From NCBI GenBank assembly GCA_024699005.1, contig JAILQN010000350.1, forward strand, positions 1-37,146: a DNA stretch of 37,146 nt. Direction: 5' to 3'. Made by a program: the position numbers and the translations under genes. The notes under the pieces were generated by a model. It did no database searches, was not told the origin of the DNA, and worked only from the letters and a program-made list of their open reading frames with translations. Source of the stretch: Clostridia bacterium. Its GTDB lineage: Bacteria; Bacillota_A; Clostridia; Oscillospirales; Acutalibacteraceae. Below are positions 30,241 to 37,146 of this stretch, piece after piece (position 1 is the first letter of the stretch; each line of letters opens with the position of its first letter).

Positions 30241-30284
30241 AAGCGAAAATCCTGTCGTGAGGTCGGCAGGATTTTCGCTTTGTA
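30240..30284 (+). terminator. Original terminator of tRNA-Thr
   Basis: A perfect 15-bp stem AAAGCGAAAATCCTG (30240-30254) / CAGGATTTTCGCTTT (30267-30281), then GTATT. It now lies 7 kb from the tRNA it served. Confidence 0.8.
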
Positions 30285-30308
30285 TTATTCATTCTTCAGT
30301 CTTAAGTT

Positions 30309-30360
30309 TTCAGTATTCATTAAATCGACAGGATTTTCTGAATGAATAATGAATACTGAA
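30309..30360. repeat. Inverted dispersed repeat
   Basis: TTCAGTATTCATT (30309-30321) and AATGAATACTGAA (30348-30360) are an exact inverted pair. The same 13-mer occurs at 14753-14765. Confidence 0.6.
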
Positions 30361-30371
30361 GAAAGAGAGTT

Positions 30372-30503
30372 AAGTGTTGGAATTGGTCGGTGAAAAAACC
30401 GATATTACTTCCGATAAAGTATCAGTGTGGTATTTCGTCAATCAGATAATACTATGAAAGCACCGACCGGGCACCCCTTTTCGGGCAGTCCGGTCACTTT
30501 TTT
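30372..30503 (+). ncRNA. Candidate structured RNA ending in a terminator
   Basis: In the 320 bases between the repeat and the next gene there is a TCGGT/ACCGA hairpin (near 30390-30405), a GTATT/AATAC pairing (30431-30453) and a strong terminal hairpin GACCGG (30465-30470) / CCGGTC (30490-30495) followed by ACTTTTTT. No coding frame fits. The 5' end and promoter are not clear. Confidence 0.35.
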
Positions 30504-30594
30504 CCAAGGCTTAATGCAACAGCTGCATTTTTTTGCTTTATTATGATTATCACTGTAAATTGTGGCGTATTGATCTGAAAAACATGCCAAAAAC

Positions 30595-30623
30595 TTGACA
30601 ATGTTTTACAAAGGGTATATTAT
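30595..30623 (+). promoter_or_regulatory. Promoter of the LRR lipoprotein gene
   Basis: TTGACA (30595-30600), 17 bases, TATTAT (30618-30623). Confidence 0.75.
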
Positions 30624-30681
30624 CAAAATATCATTTAGAAATGAAAAATATATGATTGCGATTCGGAAGGATGTATAATTT

Positions 30682-32914
30682 ATGAAAAGGATCGTTTCAC
30701 TCGTCAGCATCGTCGCGATTCTGCTCAGCTTTATGTGTCTGAGCGGTTGCGGCAAAAAACACAGGGCTTACGTTCACGCTGATATCTGATTTTCTGCAGC
30801 TTCCGGAGGCGGAGGGATACAAGCTGATTGAGCAGTATGCCTCTGAAGGGGACGCCTGGGTCTGTGTCATCGGACCGAAAGCGCGTAAAAGTGTTATTAT
30901 ACCGGCTGAATACAACCAGCTGCCCGTCAGAGTCGTGACCGGTACTCCTGAAGGTCTCGGCAAAACCATTGAGCTAACGATAAGCGAGGGTGTGTCGGCA
31001 ATCGAAAATCTCGCGCTGTACAAATGTAGCACAGGGGAGCCTGCGAACAATGAAGTCGTGGTTACTGAAGAAGCATGGTACAATGCCGAAGCAGAGAATA
31101 ACAACGAAGAGGTGCAGAACTACACCAATAACGTTGTTTCCGGGGACGGACAGGCTCCCGGAAACAACGAGACTCTTGAGACCGTCAGTCTGCCGGAATC
31201 TCTCAAACAGATAAGAAATTCCTTCGTGAACTGCGTCAATCTGAAAAGCATCGGGATCAAAGGCGATCCCGAGGTTATCTATAATTCCTTCCGCAGCTGC
31301 GGCATAGAAACGCTTTCTGTCGAAAAGCTGTCCGGAGAAGTCGGGTATTCCTTCTGTGAACTTGATTCCCTGACCAGTCTCACCTTCGGAGAGATACAGC
31401 GGCCGGACATAAAGAATACATCTTTAACTTCATTGCCCGCGCTTGAAAGTCTGGAATTTACGGGAAAAGTGGATCTTGCCGTTCCCGCCGCCGAAGAGAA
31501 AAACATCGGTCTGTTCCAAGATAAAAACGCGCTGACCGGGGTCGTCTTCCATGGAGAGGTCGTCAGTCTGCCTGAAAGCTTCTGTAAATTCTGCGAGAAT
31601 CTCACCTCCGTGATATTTGAAAAGTCCGTAGGAGTTATTGGCAGGTCTTGTTTTGAATCATGCAGTAATCTGACTGACCTGAAATTTGAGGATAAGGTCG
31701 ACACGATATGCGATTTCTGCTTTACCGGAGGCAAAATGACCGAGTTGACTTTCGGCGGTGATGTAGGCAGAATCGGAAAGGGCACAGATTCCTTTAGCAG
31801 CTTTACCTTTAATAACAATGACGAACTTAAAAAAGTGGTTTTTAACGGAAACGTAGAGGAGCTGAACAACTCGTTTGAATCATGTGATAATATAGAAAGC
31901 GTAGATTTCGGCGGGTTTGCCGGAAGAATATACGGATCGTTCAACGAATGCAAATCCCTGAAGACTGTGGACTTTAACGGCGATGTTGTAACTGTTGAAG
32001 AATCGTTCAACAAATGTGATTCCCTTAAGACAGTGGATTTTAAAGGCGACGTGGATACTCTTTGTGATTCCTTCGCTGATTCTGAAAAGCTTGAAACGGT
32101 AACTTTTGGCGGAAAGCTCAATCTGATGGACTGCCGGTTGCAAAGCTACTTGTTCAAATCATCCGCCGATGTCAAACTTGTCAATATGCCGGACGGCGTG
32201 AAATATGGTGACGAGATTTTGTCCCAGCGTTTTGACCCCGCTCAGCAGAAATTCAGGGCTTATTATGATCTTGTAAACAAATACGGTGGCAACCTGGAAA
32301 GTTTGAGTTACCAGGAAGCTCCGGCGTATAACCTGACGGAATGGATGCTGAAGCACGTCGCGGGAAAGACGCTTGCAGCAGACAAGCAGATAGAGATCAG
32401 CAAAGCAAAATCCTACGCGAAGGATCTGAACGGTCCGATAGTGGGAAATTTGTATATTCCTGACTGCGCTTATGATGATTACGGACCTGAGGCGGCAAAA
32501 AAAACCGGATACACTGTGTGTAAAATCGAAAGAATCAAGAGTAGTCACCCTGAAACCGTATTCACCGAAGAAAAGGCACTTAAAGTGGTGAACGGAGAAG
32601 CGCCGCTGGTCATAGCAGTCGCGGAATCCATGGGATATATCCCAGAGGAGTATACCGCTGTTGACGGCTCCGGCTATAAGGAAACTCTTTATCACGAGGT
32701 GATGCGCGTCAGCCTTTGGAAAGTAGAGACGGGTGAGCTTATAGCCTGGTACAAATACACAAACGGCGATGCTCCCGACACCTATAAATCCAATGAGACT
32801 TACGATTACGCCTCTGGACACCATGTGGGTGACGATGCTCATGACTTATTATTCCTCAAAGGCAAGTATGAAGACGTTTTTGATTTCCTGTGGAAAACGA
32901 TATTTCCGGAATAA
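30682..32914 (+). pseudogene. LRR_5/BspA-like lipoprotein, frameshifted after the lipobox
   Basis: ATG 30682 starts a lipoprotein signal peptide (MKRIVSLVSIVAILLSF, lipobox LSGC), but that frame stops at 30788. The +1 frame continues without a stop from inside the signal region to 32914: NTGLTFTLISDFLQLPEAEGY, then many LRR_5-type repeats (for example LPESFCKFCENLTSVIFE, FNECKSLKTVDFNGDV) to about residue 480, and an acidic C-terminal part with no family I know. Removing one A from the A6 run at 30754-30759 restores one frame of about 740 codons. It may be broken, phase-variable by slippage, or a sequencing error. The intact product would be a surface-anchored LRR protein. Confidence 0.8.
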
Positions 32915-33122
32915 CAGCTGTTTATCAAACAGTTTTAATATTATGGTATTCATCAGGTAACTGTATAAAAAGAATCTCTGAAGTACAAGGACTGCATCCT
33001 CAAAACATAGGGGATGCAGTCCTGTTTCAGGTATGATTGAATATGCGGTTTTCCCCGTTTAAACAGGTTTTAAAGGAAATCAAAACTATGCGGGCTCTGC
33101 CCGCGCCCGATGATTATCGGTT

Positions 33123-34016
33123 TTATTTTTCATTCATGAAAAAGCCGCAGATCTCATCCAGACACCGTCGGCCTGCTGGGGAATCGGGCTTCTGCACCGC
33201 GAAGACGTGGGGCAGTTTTTTTCCCTCCGCTCCGTCGCAGTACAGCAGTTTTGCCGGAAAATCCCTTCGAAGCAGATATTCGTACAGCCGCAGCGTCTGT
33301 TTCCTCGCCACAACGTCTCCGGCGCTGGTGATCAGCATCGTTCTCGGAAGAGTGTCCGCGAAGTTCAGCGCCTCATCCGCATTCAGATAAGGTTTCTTTG
33401 ACGTACGGAAGGGGCGTTCGCGCCACATCAGGCGGCCGTAAACTCCCATAACTGAGTTTTCGTTCATATAAGCCACTGGCGAGGTCAGCACCAGGCAGTC
33501 GTATCTGAGTCCCGGATCAGCTGTCTGAAAATACCCGCGCATTGAAGGCGAGACCGCCATTGCCGTCGTATATACCGCCAGCATCCCGCCTGCGGAATCG
33601 CCGGTCAGCATTATTTTTTCCGGGTCGCAGGGCAGCTCCGGCAGCAGCCCGCGGACGGCGCAAAGCGCGTCGGCGACGTCCCGCAGCTGTTCGCGCGCCG
33701 TGACCTCCGGCACGAGACGGTAGCTCATACTGAACACCAGAAAGCCGCGCGCCGCCAGGTATTCGTCATACAGAACGCTGGAATCCCTGTCGCCGTACAT
33801 CCAGCCGCCGCCGTGGATATCCACGATCACGGGCAGTCTGCCGTCGTTCCCGTCGGGATAATAGGCGTTCATACGGTGCATGGGACCGCCGTCGCCGTAG
33901 GACAGGTCCCGCAATACGGCGATCCCGCCGGGCAGCGCCTGCCGCGAGCGTGTCCTTGCATCGATCTTTTCCGTGATCTTCCACATCAGGGTGAAAGGGC
34001 TGTACCGTAATTCCAT
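33123..34016 (-). CDS. Alpha/beta hydrolase, HSL/GDXG esterase family
   Basis: The 297-residue product has DIHGGGWMYGD (oxyanion hole HGGG, about 82), GDSAGG (nucleophile Ser, about 155), an Asp in SAGDVVARKQ (about 240), and a His in KLPHVFAV (about 275). These form a complete catalytic triad of the hormone-sensitive-lipase family, which hydrolyses carboxylesters of small acyl chains. No signal peptide is seen. ATG 34016 is preferred because GAGGTCGC lies six bases before it; ATG 34031 is upstream in frame. Substrate unknown. It stands alone on the minus strand. Confidence 0.88.
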   Translation of the reverse strand: MELRYSPFTLMWKITEKIDARTRSRQALPGGIAVLRDLSYGDGGPMHRMNAYYPDGNDGRLPVIVDIHGGGWMYGDRDSSVLYDEYLAARGFLVFSMSYRLVPEVTAREQLRDVADALCAVRGLLPELPCDPEKIMLTGDSAGGMLAVYTTAMAVSPSMRGYFQTADPGLRYDCLVLTSPVAYMNENSVMGVYGRLMWRERPFRTSKKPYLNADEALNFADTLPRTMLITSAGDVVARKQTLRLYEYLLRRDFPAKLLYCDGAEGKKLPHVFAVQKPDSPAGRRCLDEICGFFMNEK

Positions 34017-34122
34017 TTTGCGACCTCGCATTGTTTTTTCAAGTCCTGATTTTACCACGGACAGAATCCGGTTACAATCCCTTTTTATAGTTTGCTGTCA
34101 CTTAATAAATTAACACAAATCA

Positions 34123-34151
34123 TTGACACGGATTTTTGTTTGGTATATAAT
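34123..34151 (+). promoter_or_regulatory. Promoter of nadE-purF
   Basis: TTGACA (34123-34128), 17 bases, TATAAT (34146-34151): full consensus. Confidence 0.88.
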
Positions 34152-34160
34152 AATAAAAAA

Positions 34161-34206
34161 GGCAACGGCGTCTTTGAGTCTTCGGCTCAGGGACGCTCTG
34201 TTTTTT
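34161..34206 (+). promoter_or_regulatory. Candidate transcription attenuator in the nadE leader
   Basis: GCGTC (34168-34172) pairs with GACGC (34192-34196) around an inner TGAG/CTCA stem, followed four bases later by TTTTTT (34201-34206). The T-run ends just before the nadE ribosome binding site, so the hairpin is a terminator inside the leader. The upstream GGCAACGGCGTC could form an alternative pairing; the signal is not identified. Confidence 0.6.
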
Positions 34207-34220
34207 CGGGAGGGATTACA

Positions 34221-34964
34221 ATGTTTGACGCACCGGGCATAAAAAATGCCTGCGTTTTGTGGATCAGGGAGTTTTTCAGAGATAACGGACCGGACTGCAA
34301 CGCCGTCGTAGGTATTTCCGGCGGCAAGGACAGTTCCGTAGTCGCCGCGCTCTGCGCGGAAGCGCTCGGGACAGACCGTGTGATCGGAGTCCTTATGCCG
34401 AACGGGGTCCAGGAGGATTTCGATTCCGCGCAGATGCTGGTGGATTTTCTCGGGATCAGGCATTATGTCGTGAATATCAAAGCCGCTGTCGACGGCCTGA
34501 CAGAAAGCATCCCGTTCGATCTGTCAAAGCAGAGCAGGGTCAATCTCCCCGCAAGAATACGCATGGCGGCGTTGTATGCGGTGTCTCAGAGCAACAACGG
34601 CCGTGTCGCCAACACCTGCAATCTGTCGGAGGACTGGGTGGGATACGCTACGAGGTACGGCGACGGCGCGGGTGATTTCAGTCCGCTATGTCATCTGACG
34701 GTGCAGGAAGTCAAAGCCGTCGGAAGGGTGCTCGGGCTGCCCCGACAGCTGATCGAGAAGACGCCCATAGACGGCCTCAGCGGCATGTCCGATGAAGATA
34801 ATCTCGGTTTCACGTACGCAGAACTGGACAGATATATCAGAACGGGCGTTATCGGTTCCACGGAAACAAAGGAAAGGATCGACCGACTTCATGACGCGAA
34901 TCTCTTTAAGCTTCAGCCCATGCCGGCTTTCGATCCGGGTATAGACAGATATGAGTATACATGA
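34221..34964 (+). CDS. nadE: NAD+ synthase, ammonia-dependent
   Basis: The 247-residue product makes NAD from deamido-NAD with ATP and ammonia. The PP-loop VVGISGGKDSSVVAAL is at about 29-44, RIRMAALYAVSQSNN and VANTCNLSEDWVGYATRYGDGAGDFSPL (key part NLSEDWVGYATRYGD) follow, and IEKTPIDGLSGMSDED (about 175) binds the substrate. There is no N-terminal nitrilase domain, so ammonia must be supplied free or by another enzyme. ATG 34221 follows GGGAGGG. It overlaps purF by 14 bases. Confidence 0.95.
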   Translation: MFDAPGIKNACVLWIREFFRDNGPDCNAVVGISGGKDSSVVAALCAEALGTDRVIGVLMPNGVQEDFDSAQMLVDFLGIRHYVVNIKAAVDGLTESIPFDLSKQSRVNLPARIRMAALYAVSQSNNGRVANTCNLSEDWVGYATRYGDGAGDFSPLCHLTVQEVKAVGRVLGLPRQLIEKTPIDGLSGMSDEDNLGFTYAELDRYIRTGVIGSTETKERIDRLHDANLFKLQPMPAFDPGIDRYEYT

Positions 34965-36366
34965 GGAATGCGGCGTTTTCGGCGTCATGTCCGCTAAGCC
35001 GGCAGATATCGCGGCTTTCTGCTATTACGGTCTTTACGCCCTTCAGCACAGGGGGCAGGAGAGCTGCGGGATAGTCGTGAATGACGACGGCCTGTTCGTA
35101 TCGGTCAGGGATACCGGCCTTGTGAGCGAAGTGATAACCAGGGACGCGCTGGCTTCCTGTCCGGCGGGGACCATGGCGGTGGCTCATACGCGTTACGGCA
35201 CGACCGGCGCTTCGAACTGCAACAACTGTCAGCCGATTGAGGTGAATCATCAGAAAGGCAGGATGGCCATCGCCCATAACGGCAATCTTTCAAACGCGGC
35301 GGAGCTTCGTTCCGCGCTGGAACTGGGCGGAGCGATCTTCCACACCACCAGCGACACGGAGACCATCGCCTATATCATCACGAAAGAACGGCTTACCGCG
35401 CCGTCTATAGAGGATGCGCTCAGCCGGGCGATGAACGTGCTTGAAGGCGCCTATTCCCTTATACTCATGTCTCCTCAGAAGCTGATCTGTGTCAGGGATC
35501 CCTACGGTTTCAGGCCGCTTTGTTACGGCGTGACAGGAGACGGCACGTACGTTATCGCTTCCGAAAGCTGCGCGCTGACTGCCGTCGGCGCTGAATTTGT
35601 CAGAGACGTGGAGCCCGGAGAGATACTTGTCTTCGGTAAAGACGGGATCGCGTCGCGCAGGGAGCATTGCGGCGACAGGGAAAAGAAGATCTGTATTTTT
35701 GAGTATATCTATTTTGCCCGTCCCGACTCCGTGATCGACGGGCGATCGGTCCATACGGCGCGTATAACCGCAGGAAAAATACTCGCTCAGACCGAACCCG
35801 CGGATGCCGATATCGTCATCGGGGTTCCCGATTCCGGTCTGGACGCTGCGCTCGGCTTCAGCCGGGAATCCGGGATCCCTTATGACATCGGGCTCATCAA
35901 GAATAAATATATCGGCAGGACGTTTATCGCGCCGACAGACCGGCAGGATCAGGTCAACATCAAGCTGAGCGCAGTTCCGGACGTGGTGAAGGGGAAGAGA
36001 ATAGTTCTCATCGACGATTCGATCGTGCGCGGTACGACAAGCGGGCACATAGTATCGCTCCTGAGAAAAGCCGGCGCCGCCGAAATCCATATGCGCGTCT
36101 CCGCCCCGCCGTTTCTGTTCCCTTGTTATTACGGCACGGATATCGATTCTCAGGAGAATCTGATCGCCTGTCATCACTCTGTCCCGGAAATAGCGGAAAT
36201 GATCGGCGCCGATACCCTCGGGTTCCTGCCTGTCGAAAGGCTTCGGGAACTGGCGGGAGGCGGCGGCTACTGCAGCTCCTGCTTTGACGGCGTTTTCCCG
36301 ACCGCAATACCCTCGGATACGGGAAAGAACCGTTTTGAACAGAGGATCTCGGAAAGAAACAGATAA
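34951..36366 (+). CDS. purF: Amidophosphoribosyltransferase
   Basis: The 471-residue product catalyses the first step of purine synthesis, PRPP + glutamine to phosphoribosylamine. A short propeptide MSIHEE precedes the catalytic Cys7 (ECGVFGV). The Ntn glutaminase domain shows QHRGQES, HTRYGTTG and AHNGNLSN. The phosphoribosyltransferase domain has the PRPP loop VLIDDSIVRGTTS (about 350). Cysteines in KKICIFEYIYF, IACHHS and GYCSSCFDG are those that bind a [4Fe-4S] cluster in the B. subtilis-type enzyme. The start lies in the 3' end of nadE, so the two are coupled; both use amide or ammonia nitrogen. Confidence 0.96.
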   Translation: MSIHEECGVFGVMSAKPADIAAFCYYGLYALQHRGQESCGIVVNDDGLFVSVRDTGLVSEVITRDALASCPAGTMAVAHTRYGTTGASNCNNCQPIEVNHQKGRMAIAHNGNLSNAAELRSALELGGAIFHTTSDTETIAYIITKERLTAPSIEDALSRAMNVLEGAYSLILMSPQKLICVRDPYGFRPLCYGVTGDGTYVIASESCALTAVGAEFVRDVEPGEILVFGKDGIASRREHCGDREKKICIFEYIYFARPDSVIDGRSVHTARITAGKILAQTEPADADIVIGVPDSGLDAALGFSRESGIPYDIGLIKNKYIGRTFIAPTDRQDQVNIKLSAVPDVVKGKRIVLIDDSIVRGTTSGHIVSLLRKAGAAEIHMRVSAPPFLFPCYYGTDIDSQENLIACHHSVPEIAEMIGADTLGFLPVERLRELAGGGGYCSSCFDGVFPTAIPSDTGKNRFEQRISERNR

Positions 36367-36387
36367 CGGGCCCGACCGATAAACTTT

Positions 36388-36430
36388 AAACCGGAACGCA
36401 GCCGGTCGATTCTTATGAACCGGCCGGTTT
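36388..36430 (+). terminator. Nested hairpin after purF
   Basis: An outer pairing AAACCGG/CCGGTTT and an inner GCCGGT/ACCGGC with a 12-base loop. The T-tract is weak, so termination is likely but not certain. Nothing else is recognised before the next promoter. Confidence 0.5.
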
Positions 36431-36587
36431 GTATGTCCCTGTTCGTTTTCCGTATCGGTTTACGGTTCCGGCAGGGGACCGGAATATATACGGACAGTAA
36501 CTGCCGGTACAATATCTATTGTGAAATATGAACAAAAAAATCAGTCTTATATGTATTTCAGACAAGGGATTTCTACAAATAACCCAC

Positions 36588-36616
36588 TTGAAATTCCGGA
36601 AGCATTGTGATATCAT
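36588..36616 (+). promoter_or_regulatory. Promoter of glgB
   Basis: TTGAAA (36588-36593), 17 bases, TATCAT (36611-36616). Confidence 0.65.
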
Positions 36617-36647
36617 TACCCTAAGTATACTTATGAGGTAGCGTAAT

Positions 36648-37146
36648 ATGAAAGATCTCCTCTCTCCGGAATACAGGATCCCCGTGTATCTTTTTCACGA
36701 GGGCTCCAATGCCAGAGCTTACGAATTTTTGGGTTCGCACTTCAATGCGAACCGCGAGGTCGTGTTCCGCGTCTGGGCGCCGAAGGCCTTCGCAGTCAGC
36801 GTCGTAGGCGATTTCAACAACTGGGACGACACTGCCAACCCCATGGAGCGGGTCAACGACGGCGGTATCTGGGAGGCGGTCATTCCCGGGCTCAAAACCT
36901 ACGACGTCTACAAATACTGCATAACCGCCGCGGACGGGCGCAAGCTGATGAAATCCGACCCTTACGGCTTCCATTTTGAGACGCGCCCGGCAAACGGCAC
37001 CAAGATATACGATCCGTCCGTCATCAAATGGTCCGACGCGGACTGGTACAAAAAGAAACAGAAAACCGACGTTTATTCTTCGCCGGTCAATATCTATGAG
37101 CTGCACGCCGGTTCCTGGCGCCTGCATGAGGACGGCAATCCCTATT
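36648..37146 (+). CDS. glgB: 1,4-alpha-glucan branching enzyme, 5' part (runs off the window)
   Basis: From ATG 36648 the frame is open to the end of the window (166 codons). It begins MKDLLSPEYRIPVYLFHEG, then an N-terminal carbohydrate-binding (CBM48) domain with FRVWAPKAFAVSVVGDFNNWD (about 42-60, key part WAPKA...VGDFNNW), KSDPYGFHFETRP (about 100), and the start of the GH13 barrel NIYELHAGSWR (about 147). GlgB adds alpha-1,6 branches to glycogen. GAGGT precedes the ATG by eight bases. The catalytic residues lie beyond the window, so activity cannot be judged here. Confidence 0.9.
   Translation, partial: MKDLLSPEYRIPVYLFHEGSNARAYEFLGSHFNANREVVFRVWAPKAFAVSVVGDFNNWDDTANPMERVNDGGIWEAVIPGLKTYDVYKYCITAADGRKLMKSDPYGFHFETRPANGTKIYDPSVIKWSDADWYKKKQKTDVYSSPVNIYELHAGSWRLHEDGNPY

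Overview
The window looks like a chromosomal segment of an anaerobic Firmicute of class Clostridia, probably a gut Oscillospiraceae/Ruminococcaceae-type bacterium. The evidence is an IspH-ribosomal S1 fusion, a short ThiI beside a NifS-like desulfurase, a dockerin-bearing DUF6273 protein, consensus SigA promoters (TTGACA-17-TATAAT) and strong AGGAGG-type ribosome binding sites. The assignment is inference from gene content; no search was run.

Layout: (1) 247-5727 holds a cytoplasmic GH35 glycosidase with an altered active site, a TRIC/UPF0126 membrane protein, a cysteine desulfurase, a chagasin-like protease inhibitor and thiI. (2) 5858-7213 is the rplJ-rplL operon with an L10 leader and a terminator. 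(3) 7225-12397 is an accessory block: a solitary HipA-like kinase, a decayed DUF6273 gene, an SH3 lipoprotein, an intact DUF6273-dockerin paralogue and a YefM-YoeB toxin-antitoxin pair. (4) 12488-16861 is a leftward operon: aldose-1-epimerase-like protein, MIF-like tautomerase, cmk and ispH-rpsA. (5) 16893-19468 encodes a degenerate PP2C-like membrane protein, a HAD phosphatase and a NifX-like protein. (6) 19753-23058 is a large TIR-transmembrane-beta-propeller gene.

(7) A tRNA-Thr(GGT) gene at 23172-23247 is the target of an integrated element of about 7.0 kb. Its limits are set by an exact 45-bp direct repeat of the tRNA 3' part (23203-23247 and 30196-30240). The element carries a tyrosine integrase, an HTH/HNH/winged-helix operon, a ribbon-helix-helix-type protein, a 42-residue microprotein, two small unknown proteins, a serine recombinase, a compact array of repeated sites at 25011-25288, and two copies of a 115-bp promoter-operator cassette. 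No relaxase, capsid or conjugation gene is visible. It therefore looks like a small non-self-transmissible integrative element of a kind I do not recognise, and it is the best candidate here for an undescribed system.

(8) To the right of the element are the displaced tRNA terminator, a LRR lipoprotein gene with a homopolymer frameshift, a GDSL/HSL-type esterase-like hydrolase on the minus strand, an attenuator-preceded nadE-purF operon, and the 5' part of glgB, which runs off the end of the window.
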